Shown: positions 13,736 through 21,302 of the stretch, piece after piece | How positions within the stretch are numbered: the stretch's first letter is position 1 | How the letters are laid out: each line of letters opens with the position of its first letter | NCBI GenBank assembly: GCA_050744525.1 | Contig: JBOGHG010000047.1 | Span: 1 to 21,304 of the forward strand | Source: DASQUK01 sp050744525 | GTDB lineage: Bacteria; Actinomycetota; Acidimicrobiia; Acidimicrobiales; VFJN01 | Length of the DNA stretch: 21,304 bases | Direction of reading: 5' to 3' | Translations under genes and position numbers: made by a program | Notes under the pieces: generated by a model | What the model saw: only the letters and a program-made list of their open reading frames with translations | What the model was told of the DNA's origin: nothing | Database searches by the model: none

Positions 13736-14794
13736 CTGACCCCATTCGGCGTCTACGTCCACGTGCCGTTCTGCGCGGCTCGGTGTGACTACTGCGCCTT
13801 CGCCACCTGGACGGACCGGCATCACTTGCAGTCGGCCTATCTCGACGCCTGCCGGCGCGACATCGAGCGCCGGGTGGCGGGTGGCATGCCGGCGGCCACG
13901 AGCGTCTTCGTGGGCGGTGGCACCCCGTCCCTCGTCGAGCCCGCGCAGCTCATGGCGGTGCTCGACGCGGTGCCGCGGGCGCCGGGGTGCGAGGTCACGG
14001 TCGAGTGCAATCCGGACACCGTGACGCCGGCCCTGTTGGAGGCCTACGCGCACGGGGGCGTGAACCGGATCAGCCTGGGCGTCCAGTCGATGATCGACCA
14101 CGTCCTCCGGTCACTCGGGCGAACGCACGACCCGGCCAACGTGAAGCGGGCCGTGGAGGCGGTGCGCGCGGCGGGCATCCCTACGTTCAATGTCGACGCG
14201 ATCTACGGCGCGGCGGGGGAGTCGCCCGACGACTGGCGGCGAACGCTCGACGCCGCGCTGGCGCTCGACCCGCCGCACGTCAGCGCCTACGCCCTCACCG
14301 TCGAGCCGGGCACGCCATTGGCCGACGACCCGCCGCGGCACCCGGACGACGACGACCAGGCGACGAAGTACCTGGCCGCCGCCGAAGCGCTCGAGGCGGC
14401 CGGGCTCTCGTGGTACGAGATCTCCAACTGGGCCCGGCCGGGGCACGAGTGCCGCCACAACCAGCTCTACTGGTCGATGGGCGAGTACCAGGCGTTCGGC
14501 TGCGCCGGTCACTCGCACCGCGCCGGGCGGCGGTCATGGAACGTGCGCACGCCCGAGCGCTACATCGCCGCCATCGCCGACGGGTGCTCGCCCGAGGCGG
14601 CCGGGGAGCGGCTCGACTCCGCGGCCCGCCGGCTGGAGGCGCTACAGCTGGCGGTGCGGACCCGGGCCGGGGTGCCGGCCACCAGCCTGCCCGTGGACGA
14701 GTTGGACGACCTCGTCGCCCTCGACGGCGACCGCGCCGTCCTGACCGTGCGCGGCCGCCTGCTCGCCAACGAGGTGGCGCTCCGCCTCCACTGA
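13736..14794 (+). CDS. hemW: HemW-like radical SAM protein (heme chaperone); start uncertain
   Basis: A radical SAM protein of about 350 residues. Conserved family sequence, FGVYVHVPFCAARCDYCAF, begins before the first ordinary start codon (GTG 13763), which would cut off the first strand of the barrel. An in-frame TAG lies at 13685-13687, and between it and 13763 there is no ATG, GTG or TTG; the only near-start is CTG 13736, used here. The cluster cysteines are C13, C17 and C20, followed by GGGTPS (60-65), ISLGVQSM and the HemW-type RHNQLYW (240-246). HemW binds heme and an Fe4S4 cluster and helps deliver heme to respiratory enzymes; it is often misnamed coproporphyrinogen oxidase. It normally neighbours lepA and hrcA. 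accDA follows after 13 bases. Confidence 0.88.
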   Translation: MTPFGVYVHVPFCAARCDYCAFATWTDRHHLQSAYLDACRRDIERRVAGGMPAATSVFVGGGTPSLVEPAQLMAVLDAVPRAPGCEVTVECNPDTVTPALLEAYAHGGVNRISLGVQSMIDHVLRSLGRTHDPANVKRAVEAVRAAGIPTFNVDAIYGAAGESPDDWRRTLDAALALDPPHVSAYALTVEPGTPLADDPPRHPDDDDQATKYLAAAEALEAAGLSWYEISNWARPGHECRHNQLYWSMGEYQAFGCAGHSHRAGRRSWNVRTPERYIAAIADGCSPEAAGERLDSAARRLEALQLAVRTRAGVPATSLPVDELDDLVALDGDRAVLTVRGRLLANEVALRLH

Positions 14795-14807
14795 CGGGAC
14801 GGAGGGG

Positions 14808-16217
14808 ATGCGAGACTCTGCGGTCATGTTTCACCCGATGACCGAGGAGTGGGATGTCGACCTGACCGCCGGCGACCCCCTGGGCTTCCCCGGGTACGAC
14901 GAGCAGCGGCATGCGCTGGCCGCTTCCGGCGAGTCGATGCGGACCGGGCGGACGGAGCACTACGCGTTCATAGAGGGCCGCTTCGAGGTGCTGGGCGGCA
15001 CGATGGGGGCTGCGGCCGGTGAGAAGGTGGTGCGGGCGTACGACCGCGCCCGCGACCTGCGCCTGCCGATGGTGGTGCTGACGCGGACCGGGGGCGCCCG
15101 CCTGCAGGAGGGCATGGTGGCGCTGGTCCAACTGGCCCGGACCGCGGCCGCCGCCCGCCGGCACGCCGAGGCGGGGCTGCTGTCGCTGGCCGTGTACGGC
15201 TCGCCCACGACCGGCGGCGTGCTGGCCTCGTACGCGTCGTTGGTCGACCTCCGCGCCGTGGTGGCGGGAGCGGTGATCGGGTTCGCCGGTCCCCGGGTCG
15301 CGGAGGGCACGCTGGGTACCCCGTTGCCGCCGGGATCGCACACGGCGGAGTCGGTCTACGAGCACGGGTTAGCGGATGCCCGCCTCGGCGCCGACGACGT
15401 CGCCGCGTGGGTGGAGGCGACGCTCGGGCTGACCGACCGCCCCCTGCCGATCCGCTCGCTCCCGGCGTGGGACGCTCCCGCCGTCGGGACCGGCACCCCC
15501 ACCGCCTCCGGCGCCTGGATCGAGGTGCTGCGCTCCCGGGCCGTCGGACGCCCGTCGGGCATCGATCGGGCGGCGCGCCTGTGCTCGTCGTGGGTCGAGC
15601 TACGGGGCAACGATCACACCGTGCGGGCCGGGCTGGCGCGGGTCGCGGACCGACGCTGTGTGGTGGTGGCGACCGACCGCTATTCCGCCACCGGACGCCC
15701 GACACCGGCAGGCTTTCGCCTCGCCCAGCGGGCGGTCGGCCTGGCGGGACGCGTCGGGATGCCGGTGGTGACGCTGGTCGACACCCCCGGCGCCGATCCC
15801 TCTCCGGCGGCCGAGGTCGACGGGGTCGCCTCGGAGATCGCCCGCACGCTGGCGGCGCTGGCATCGTGCCCGACACCGACCGTGTCGGTCTGCGTGGGCG
15901 AAGGCGGAAGCGGCGGCGCCCTGGCCCTGAGCTACGCGGACCGGCTGTTGATGTGCGAGCACGCCACCTTCTCGGTGATCGCCCCCGAGGGCGCGGCGGC
16001 GATCCTCGAGCGGGACGCCACCAAGGCCGTCGAGGTCGCCGAGCGCCTACGGCTCACGTCCGGCGACATGCTCGAGCTCGGGGTGGTCGACGAGGTGATC
16101 GGGGAGGACCAGGACGCCCTCGACGAGGCCGTGGCCCGGGCGCTCCGGGGGGCCACGCCGGGCGAGCGCGACCGGCGCTGGGACGCCGTGACCGCACGCT
16201 GGCTGCGCCACGGTTGA
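14808..16217 (+). CDS. accDA: Fused acetyl-CoA carboxylase carboxyltransferase (AccD-AccA in one chain)
   Basis: A 469-residue protein in which both carboxyltransferase halves are joined. The beta-like half has GGTMGAAAGEKVVRAYDRA (63-81) and TRTGGARLQEGMVALVQLA (92-110). The alpha-like half has PVVTLVDTPGADPS (319-332), GEGGSGGALALSYADRLLM (364-382) and FSVIAPEGAAAILERDATKA (388-407). It would transfer the carboxyl group from biotin to acetyl-CoA, supplying malonyl-CoA. The four-cysteine zinc ribbon of E. coli AccD is absent. Single-chain forms of this type occur in actinobacteria (AccD3 / AccDA). The start is ambiguous: ATG 14808 abuts a GGAGGGG stretch, and ATG 14826 or 14838 are possible. 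Biotin carboxylase partners are not in the window. Confidence 0.88.
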   Translation: MRDSAVMFHPMTEEWDVDLTAGDPLGFPGYDEQRHALAASGESMRTGRTEHYAFIEGRFEVLGGTMGAAAGEKVVRAYDRARDLRLPMVVLTRTGGARLQEGMVALVQLARTAAAARRHAEAGLLSLAVYGSPTTGGVLASYASLVDLRAVVAGAVIGFAGPRVAEGTLGTPLPPGSHTAESVYEHGLADARLGADDVAAWVEATLGLTDRPLPIRSLPAWDAPAVGTGTPTASGAWIEVLRSRAVGRPSGIDRAARLCSSWVELRGNDHTVRAGLARVADRRCVVVATDRYSATGRPTPAGFRLAQRAVGLAGRVGMPVVTLVDTPGADPSPAAEVDGVASEIARTLAALASCPTPTVSVCVGEGGSGGALALSYADRLLMCEHATFSVIAPEGAAAILERDATKAVEVAERLRLTSGDMLELGVVDEVIGEDQDALDEAVARALRGATPGERDRRWDAVTARWLRHG

Positions 16218-16250
16218 CGACGCCCGGCCACCCACGTGCGGAGCCCGATG

Positions 16251-16268
16251 TGGTCGATACTCCGACCA
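16251..16268. terminator. Hairpin between convergent accDA and the LysM gene
   Basis: TGGTCG (16251-16256) and CGACCA (16263-16268) form a six-pair stem with a six-base loop in the 68-base gap between two convergent stops. It could serve both strands. No T-run is present, so the call is weak. Confidence 0.3.
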
Positions 16269-16285
16269 TCCCGGCCGCCGCAGCC

Positions 16286-17053
16286 TCAACCGACCGGGTC
16301 GGGCAGGAGCAGCTCCTGGCCGGGCACCAGCAGGTCGGGATTGCCGGGGTGGAGCAGGCGGCTGCGGTTGGCTTCGACGAGGCGGCGCCAGTAGCCGACC
16401 ACCTGGCGATCGCTCGGCTCGTCCCCGGTCGGAGACACGGTCTCCACAGCGATGGACCAGAACGAGTCACCCGCCTCGACCGTCCACGAGGGCGGAGCGG
16501 CGGCGACGGGAGCGGGGTCCGGGCCGGACGCGGCGCGTGCCGCGGGTGCGCCGTCGGCGGGCAGGCGGATCATGACGGCGGTGGGCACGTCCCGGCCGCT
16601 GCGGGTCATGGTCGCCGTCGCCGGCCCGGGGTCCTGCGTGGGCCCGGCGAGCGAGGCCGCGGCCGGCGTGGGCGCCAGGGCCGCCACAGTGCCCGCCGGG
16701 AGGGCACCGAGGAGCGTCCCGGCCGCCAGGCCGAGGCTGCCGCCGCCGGATACGATGCGTCGGACGACGCCCGGGGTCGCCCGGACAGCGGCCGCCACCA
16801 CACGGGTGCGTCCGAACGGGCGGCTGAGGGCCAGCGCGATCGTGCACACGGCCAGGTACCAACCGGTGGCGAGCGCCGCCAACCGCACGAGCGCCAGCGC
16901 CATGAGCTCGGGAGGGGTGCGGTCCAGCCAGGCGGAGAGTTCCTCGGCCGAGTCCAGCGGGACGCCGAGCGTTCCCGCGCCGAGTGCGTGCAGCGCCCGG
17001 AGCCCGAGCACGAGGGCTGCCGTCCAGGCGAGGAGGCGCCAGCGCCCGCTCAT
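16286..17053 (-). CDS. Membrane protein with a C-terminal LysM-like domain
   Basis: A 255-residue protein. I use the ATG at 17051-17053, which overlaps the upstream stop as ATGA; a longer frame would extend into that gene. Hydrophobic segments lie at about 8-26, 51-77 and 103-127, followed by a long Pro/Ala-rich linker (128-188). Residues 189-250 look like a LysM module: WTVEAGDSFWSIAVETVSP at the start, a short insert, YWRRLVEANR and NPDLLVPGQELLLP at the end. LysM modules bind peptidoglycan or chitin-type glycans, so the C-terminus is probably in the cell wall. Multi-TM proteins with LysM accompany Tad-pilus loci in actinobacteria, sometimes with a BTAD domain, which is lacking here. It is translationally coupled to the pseudokinase, suggesting joint function. 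Confidence 0.75.
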   Translation of the reverse strand: MSGRWRLLAWTAALVLGLRALHALGAGTLGVPLDSAEELSAWLDRTPPELMALALVRLAALATGWYLAVCTIALALSRPFGRTRVVAAAVRATPGVVRRIVSGGGSLGLAAGTLLGALPAGTVAALAPTPAAASLAGPTQDPGPATATMTRSGRDVPTAVMIRLPADGAPAARAASGPDPAPVAAAPPSWTVEAGDSFWSIAVETVSPTGDEPSDRQVVGYWRRLVEANRSRLLHPGNPDLLVPGQELLLPDPVG

Positions 17054-18387
17054 CGAACCTGGACCGTCTCGGTCGCCCCCGAACCGAGGTCGACCACCAG
17101 GTCGTCGCAACCGTCCTCAGCCGGCTCGCCCCGGATCGCCACTGCGCCGGGCAGGCGGTCGCGTGCCTCCACGGTCACCGGCTCGCTCTCCGCAGCCCAG
17201 CCCGGGAAGACGAACACGTCGCCGGTCGCGGGGCGCAGGAGCGCGGGGGCGGCCCGGCCGTCGCACTCCCAATCGCCGACGGCGATCACGTCGCCCGGCT
17301 GGCCCAGCGTCCAGCGGACGGGACCGGCCGAGATGGTGCCGCCTTCGACGACGAGCGCCTCGGGGCAGCCGTCGCCGTCGACATCGGCGGCCTGGGCGGC
17401 CACGGCCGGGCATGCCCCGTGCCCGGCCGGCGTCGTCACCTGGACGGTGTCGGGGCGAGCCGCGGAACCCCGTGAGCCCCAGCCACCGACGAAGACCACA
17501 CCGGCAGCGATGGCGGCGGCCGCCACCGCGCCGGAGCCCGCTGCCACGCGGGCACGGGAGCCGCGCTCGTCCCGTGGCGGCGATGGCTCGGCGTCGACGG
17601 GGGCGACGGGGTCGGCCGGCTCGGGCGGATCGTCGCCGAACGCCTGGGCCCAGCGCTCGTCGTCGGTCAACTCGTGGGAGAAGACGAGGTCGAGCAGGTC
17701 CTCGTCGGGCGGCACGTAGGCGGGCTCGGGCCCGGGCGACGGAGGCCCACCGGCCGGCAGCTCGGCGCCTGGGACGGCGGTCAGGATCGAGCCCGCCAGC
17801 AACCGGGCGGTCGGACGCCGGCTCGGGACGGGATCGAGCGCGCCGGCTATCACCCGCTCGAGCGCCCGCCGGTCGGCCGCGCTCGATCCCCGGAGCCACG
17901 GCCTCGACCGCCGGCGCTCGGGGGTCGCCCGCGCCAGCACCTCACCGAGCACCCGGCCCAGGGCGGCCACGTCGTCGTGTGGTTCGGCTCCGCCGGGATG
18001 CGAGAGCCCGCAGAGCCGGGGCCGGCCGTCGTTCCCGACGAGGATGTGCGTGGGATCGAGGCGCCCGTGCGCCACGCCGATGTCGTGGAGGTCGGCCAGC
18101 GTGGCGGCCACGGCGGCACCGAGGCCCGCGACGCCGGCGACCGAACCGGTCCAGTGCGTGACGGGGTCACCGGCGAACCGGGTGCGGAGCTCGACGCCCG
18201 CCCGGCCGTCGGACTGTGCCTCGTCGACGCCCTCGCCCGGAGCGGGACCGACGACCAGGACGAGCCCGGGGTGGGCGGCGCGCTCGAGGCGCTCGGCCTC
18301 GAGGCGGAGCCGTGCGCTGTCGCCGGCGCCGCTGGCGGTCTTGACCGCGATCGGCCCGTCGGCGTCGAGCGCGACTGTCACGTGCAT
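17050..18387 (-). CDS. Membrane-anchored Ser/Thr pseudokinase with FG-GAP-like outer domain
   Basis: A 445-residue protein. The ATG at 18385-18387 is chosen because AGGA lies seven bases upstream; in-frame ATGs at 18393 and 18405 are alternatives. Residues about 1-205 follow a Hanks-type kinase fold: PIAVKTA keeps the ATP lysine (K16), and DDVAALGRVLGEVL (138-151) and RRPTA (190-194) match late subdomains. The catalytic loop reads HGRLDPTHIL (108-117) instead of HRDLKPxNIL, and CGLSH (126-130) stands where DFG should be, so both key aspartates are gone. A Pro/Asp-rich linker leads to one TM helix (about 285-302). The outer part has Asp-rich, FG-GAP/VCBS-like segments: DVDGDGCPEALVVEGG (335-350), VGDWECDGRAAPALL (370-384) and EDGCDDLVVDLGSG (424-437). 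It probably acts as a scaffold or sensor rather than an enzyme. It overlaps the LysM gene by four bases. Confidence 0.75.
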   Translation of the reverse strand: MHVTVALDADGPIAVKTASGAGDSARLRLEAERLERAAHPGLVLVVGPAPGEGVDEAQSDGRAGVELRTRFAGDPVTHWTGSVAGVAGLGAAVAATLADLHDIGVAHGRLDPTHILVGNDGRPRLCGLSHPGGAEPHDDVAALGRVLGEVLARATPERRRSRPWLRGSSAADRRALERVIAGALDPVPSRRPTARLLAGSILTAVPGAELPAGGPPSPGPEPAYVPPDEDLLDLVFSHELTDDERWAQAFGDDPPEPADPVAPVDAEPSPPRDERGSRARVAAGSGAVAAAAIAAGVVFVGGWGSRGSAARPDTVQVTTPAGHGACPAVAAQAADVDGDGCPEALVVEGGTISAGPVRWTLGQPGDVIAVGDWECDGRAAPALLRPATGDVFVFPGWAAESEPVTVEARDRLPGAVAIRGEPAEDGCDDLVVDLGSGATETVQVR

Positions 18388-18394
18388 GCTCATA

Positions 18395-18430
18395 TCCTGA
18401 AGCATGCTGAAACTTACTAAGAGTTGTCAA
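18395..18430 (-). promoter_or_regulatory. Putative promoter and start region of the pseudokinase operon
   Basis: On the minus strand a perfect -35 TTGACA (18430-18425) is followed 18 bases later by CATGCT (18406-18401), a poor -10 candidate, and then the AGGA ribosome-binding site (18398-18395). The stretch 18391-18436 is strikingly AT-rich for this window. The palindrome AGCATGCT (18401-18408) and a second GCATGC (18384-18389), plus CTTACTAAG (18413-18421), could be operator sites. The -35 is clear; the rest is tentative. Confidence 0.45.
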
Positions 18431-18444
18431 GAAGGTTCGAGGAC

Positions 18445-18882
18445 TCAAGGGCCGGCTACGGCCGTGGCCGTGGCGCTGGCGGTGACGACGGCGCCGTCGG
18501 GGGCGCCAGGGACGACGTCGGCGAAGATGTAGTCGGCCTCCAGGGCCAGCTCCACGCGCACGCCGCCACCGGTGACGGTCACCACCGGCGGGCCCGCCAG
18601 TCGGGGAGCCAGCTCGCTCGCCGCCACGACGTCACCGACCACGGCGCGGGTCCTCTCGGGATCGAGGACGTAGGCATGCGCCGTTCGCAGGCGGCCCTGG
18701 TCGACACCCGCCGTGGCGGCATCGTTGGCGGCCGCCGCCGCCAGCTCGAACGCCTGTCGCTGGCGCAGGTGGACCAGCGACATGTCGACGGCGATCGAAG
18801 CGAGCACGAGCACGATGAGCAGCCCCGCCGGCATCAGCATCAGGGCAGAGCCGCGATCGCGTTCGCTCGCCACGATTCTCAT
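18445..18882 (-). CDS. TadG-like membrane-anchored pilus-assembly protein
   Basis: A 145-residue protein starting at the ATG at 18880-18882, overlapping the upstream stop as ATGA. RDRGSALMLMPAGLLIVLVL is the short basic N-terminus plus hydrophobic helix of TadE/TadG-type pseudopilins (TM about 12-33), followed by VDMSLVHLRQRQAFELAAAAANDAATAGVD-like sequence in which an amphipathic helix carries many alanines, as in TadG/Flp-related proteins. The remainder is a small beta-rich outer domain (VVTVTGGGVRVELALEADYI) ending in TASATATAVAGP. It lacks the von Willebrand domain of large TadG proteins. No tad ATPase or prepilin peptidase gene is in the window, so they must be elsewhere if this is a working pilus component. 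Confidence 0.65.
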   Translation of the reverse strand: MRIVASERDRGSALMLMPAGLLIVLVLASIAVDMSLVHLRQRQAFELAAAAANDAATAGVDQGRLRTAHAYVLDPERTRAVVGDVVAASELAPRLAGPPVVTVTGGGVRVELALEADYIFADVVPGAPDGAVVTASATATAVAGP

Positions 18883-19367
18883 GAGCAGGCCTCGGCGCTG
18901 CCGGGCACGCCGTCCCGGTAGGGGTCGATCAGCTCGGAGTGCCGCCCGGACACGTCCAGCCCAGAACCGAAGCCGCCGATCCACGGCAGGTTCAGCACGG
19001 GCACGTCGTAGGTGGCGATGAACGTGGCTCGGGCACACCGGGTGAAGCCCGCCTGCCCGTCGCGCGACTCGAGGCGTGTCAACTCCACGGTCGAACGCTC
19101 TGCGTCGCGGCCGTGGGCGGCGAGGGCCTCGTGGCCGGCCCGCCGCGCCCCGCCCTCGGCGTCGCCGTAGTCGCGGGCGGCCGGCACGTCCGCCTCGACG
19201 AAGTGGCGGGCGGCCTGGCGGGCCGCGGCGTCGACGGCGAGCTTCGCGTCGATGACCGCCCAGGCGTTGGCGACGAGGAGCGTTCCGACCACGAACACGA
19301 GCAGCCCGAAGGGCAGGACCTCGATGCCGCCCACCTGCCCGCGGTCGTCGCCGCGGTGGCGGGTCAC
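18879..19367 (-). CDS. TadE-like pseudopilin
   Basis: A 162-residue protein starting at a GTG at 19365-19367 that overlaps the upstream stop as GTGA. DDRGQVGGIEVLPFGLLVFV is the TadE-type N-terminus: a Gly cleavage-like site before a hydrophobic helix (about 15-37) containing the expected Glu (GGIEVLPFG). DAKLAVDAAARQAARHFVEA continues as the usual Ala-rich helix. The C-terminal part has two cysteines (TRCARATF and the terminal EACS) that could pair outside the cell. TadE proteins are processed pseudopilins of tight-adherence pili. It is coupled on both sides, to the CorC-like gene upstream and the TadG-like gene downstream, which is an uncommon position for pilus genes. Confidence 0.7.
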   Translation of the reverse strand: MTRHRGDDRGQVGGIEVLPFGLLVFVVGTLLVANAWAVIDAKLAVDAAARQAARHFVEADVPAARDYGDAEGGARRAGHEALAAHGRDAERSTVELTRLESRDGQAGFTRCARATFIATYDVPVLNLPWIGGFGSGLDVSGRHSELIDPYRDGVPGSAEACS

Positions 19368-20752
19368 CCGGCCGGCGCCGGTCGCTCGCCCGCGGCGCGG
19401 GTATCCGGGGGCGGGTCCCGGGGGGACGGCGGGCGAGGAGCTCTGCGAGTGCTCACGGCCCCTTCCATACCATCCGGGCGGGTGATGCGCACCCGGCCGA
19501 TCCGCCGGCCCTGGATCCGCTGGGCCGTGAGCTGCCAGCGGTCGACCACGACCGACTCGCCCTCGACGGGCACGTGCCCGAGGTGGTGGTAGAGCAGGCC
19601 GCCGATGGTGTCCCAGTCACCCTCGGGCAGCTCGGCGTGCAGCAGCTCGTTGACCTCGTCGAGCGCGGTGCGGGCGTCGACGCGGACGCCGCCGCCGGCC
19701 AGGGGCTCGACCAGCGGGTCCTCCACGTCGAACTCATCGACGATCTCGCCCACGAGCTCCTCGATGATGTCCTCGAGCGTGACCAGCCCGGCGGTGCCGC
19801 CGTACTCGTCGACCACGATCGCCATGTGGAACTTGTCCCGCTGCATCTCCCTCAGCATGTCGGGGACCCGCTTGGTCTCGGGGACGTAGCGGGCCGCCCG
19901 CACCAGCTGGGCGACAGGCAGGTCCTCCTCGCCGTCGCGCTCCGCCCGCATCAGATCCTTGGCATAGGTGATGCCCACGACGTCGTCCATGCTGTCGCCC
20001 ACCACCGGGAGCCGGCTGTAGCCGTTGAGGAGCACGACCTCCATCACGTCGGCCACCCGGAAGTCCTGTCCCACGGTCACCATGTCCGGACGGGGCACCA
20101 TGACCTCCCGCACGAGCGTGTCGCCGAACTCGATGATGGACTCGATGAGGGCCCGCTCGTGCTCCTCGATCACGCCCTCCTCGACGCCCAGCTCGGCCAC
20201 CGCCAGCAGCTCCTCCTCCGACACGTAGGGGCCCTGTTTCAGCCCCCTGCCCGGGAGCAGCAGGTTGGTCAGTCCGATCAGGGCTCCCGTGGTGACGCGG
20301 AGCAGCGGGAACCGGACCAACGCGCCCACGGGCCGGGCTGCGACCAGCGCGGCGCGGTCGGCGTTCAGGACCGCCCAGGTGCGGGCGGACGCGGTCAGGA
20401 CGAACACGACCACGATGTCCACCCCCATGGCGATCGCCACGCCCGTGACACCCCAAAGGCGGTCGGCGACGATGCCCACCAGGGTTGCCTGTGCCAGTTG
20501 GCAGACCAGTAGCGCGAACAGCAGCGGATTGACGTACTGCGCGGGGTGGCTGACCAGCTCGACGAGCCTGCGGGCGCCGCGCCGGCCCTCGTCGGCGAGG
20601 GTCTGAGCCCGCGACTTGGGCATGCGGGTGAGACCGGTCTCCGCGCCGGCCAGCAGCATCGTCACGACCAGCAGCGCGCCGATGACGACCAGCATCCATC
20701 GGTCGCCCACGGAGAGGCTCGCAGCGATGATCGAGCTCGGCAGTTCCCTCAC
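19364..20752 (-). CDS. CorC/HlyC-family CNNM-type transporter with CBS pair
   Basis: A 462-residue protein. The GTG at 20750-20752 overlaps the ybeY stop as GTGA, so I prefer it to the GTG six bases upstream (20758). The N-terminal DUF21/CNNM membrane domain has hydrophobic segments at about 19-35, 76-96, 105-121 and 150-167. Then comes SEEELLAVAELGVEEGVIEE, a CBS pair (VMVPRPDMVTV at 217-227; SRLPVVGDSMDDVVGITYAKD; FHMAIVVDEYGGTAGLVTLE at 308-327), and a CorC-type C-terminal domain (DWDTIGGLLYHHLGHVPVEG, 379-398). The family exports Mg2+ or Co2+ or supports divalent-cation homeostasis; the old name is hemolysin-related. Its place directly after ybeY is conserved in bacteria. Confidence 0.92.
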   Translation of the reverse strand: MRELPSSIIAASLSVGDRWMLVVIGALLVVTMLLAGAETGLTRMPKSRAQTLADEGRRGARRLVELVSHPAQYVNPLLFALLVCQLAQATLVGIVADRLWGVTGVAIAMGVDIVVVFVLTASARTWAVLNADRAALVAARPVGALVRFPLLRVTTGALIGLTNLLLPGRGLKQGPYVSEEELLAVAELGVEEGVIEEHERALIESIIEFGDTLVREVMVPRPDMVTVGQDFRVADVMEVVLLNGYSRLPVVGDSMDDVVGITYAKDLMRAERDGEEDLPVAQLVRAARYVPETKRVPDMLREMQRDKFHMAIVVDEYGGTAGLVTLEDIIEELVGEIVDEFDVEDPLVEPLAGGGVRVDARTALDEVNELLHAELPEGDWDTIGGLLYHHLGHVPVEGESVVVDRWQLTAQRIQGRRIGRVRITRPDGMEGAVSTRRAPRPPSPRDPPPDTRAAGERPAPAG

Positions 20753-21252
20753 CTCCACCGGTGGAAGCGCTGCAGCAGCTCGCGCTCACGGGCCCGCATC
20801 GACGCCGCCTCGTCGACCTCGGCATGGTCGTGGCCCAGCACGTGCAACACGCCGTGCACGACGAGCAGCGCCAGCTCGTCGTCGTAGCTGGTGGCGTGCT
20901 CCGGCGCCTGGCGCTCGGCCACCGCGGGGCACACCACGACGTCGCCCAGCAGCAGCGGTCCCGGTCCCGGTGTGCCGGTGTCGGCGGGCGTGGCCTCGGC
21001 GTCGACCGGATCGTCGATGGGGAACGCCAGCACGTCCGTCGGCCCGTCGGCGTCCATGAAGCGTTGGTTGAGCCCGCTGATCGTGTCCTCGTCGACGAAC
21101 AACAGCGACAGCTCGGCGTCGCCGCACACCCCCTCGGCCATCAGCACGTTCCGGGCGAGCTCGACCCAGCGCCGCACGTCGACCGGCGCCGCCCGCTGCT
21201 CGTCGGCCCCGAACACCTTGACCTCGCCCACCTCGCCGTCGGGCGGGGCCAT
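20749..21252 (-). CDS. ybeY: Endoribonuclease / rRNA maturation factor YbeY
   Basis: A 167-residue protein starting at the ATG at 21250-21252. Signatures are LLFVDEDTISGLNQRFMDAD (51-70), GPTDVLAFPIDD (70-81), LLGDVVVCPAVAERQA (101-116) and the zinc site HGVLHVLGHDH with H133, H137 and H143. YbeY matures 16S rRNA 3' ends and takes part in 70S quality control. The length is typical for actinobacteria. The preceding gene's stop overlaps the start as TGATG, and the next gene overlaps as GTGA, so the order upstream gene - ybeY - corC - tadE - tadG looks like a single coupled operon. The insert ATPADTGTPGPGPL (88-101) is a variable loop. Confidence 0.95.
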   Translation of the reverse strand: MAPPDGEVGEVKVFGADEQRAAPVDVRRWVELARNVLMAEGVCGDAELSLLFVDEDTISGLNQRFMDADGPTDVLAFPIDDPVDAEATPADTGTPGPGPLLLGDVVVCPAVAERQAPEHATSYDDELALLVVHGVLHVLGHDHAEVDEAASMRARERELLQRFHRWR

Positions 21253-21302
21253 CAGGTGCCGGGCGATGTGCGCCCGTCGGGTGGTCGAGTCGGCTCGGGG
21301 TC
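21252..21302 (-). CDS. Last codons of an upstream gene, possibly phoH
   Basis: From the right edge the minus strand reads 16 sense codons (ending TRPPDGRTSPGT) to a TGA at 21254-21252 that shares its base with the ybeY ATG (TGATG). Position immediately before ybeY is that of phoH in many bacteria, but the few residues seen are a non-conserved tail and cannot identify it. Confidence 0.3.
   Translation of the reverse strand, partial: DPEPTRPPDGRTSPGT

Noticed and set aside
15407..17719. A 770-codon plus-strand open frame across the accDA end and the LysM and pseudokinase genes
   Set aside because: Low-complexity Arg/Gly/Pro translation with no domain; the minus-strand genes there have membrane segments, domains and 4-base overlaps.
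18429..18449. A HAIR (HspR) element suggested by ACTCAAG at 18443-18449
   Set aside because: The partner half CTTGAGT is not found seven bases away, so only a half-site exists, overlapping the TadG-like stop.
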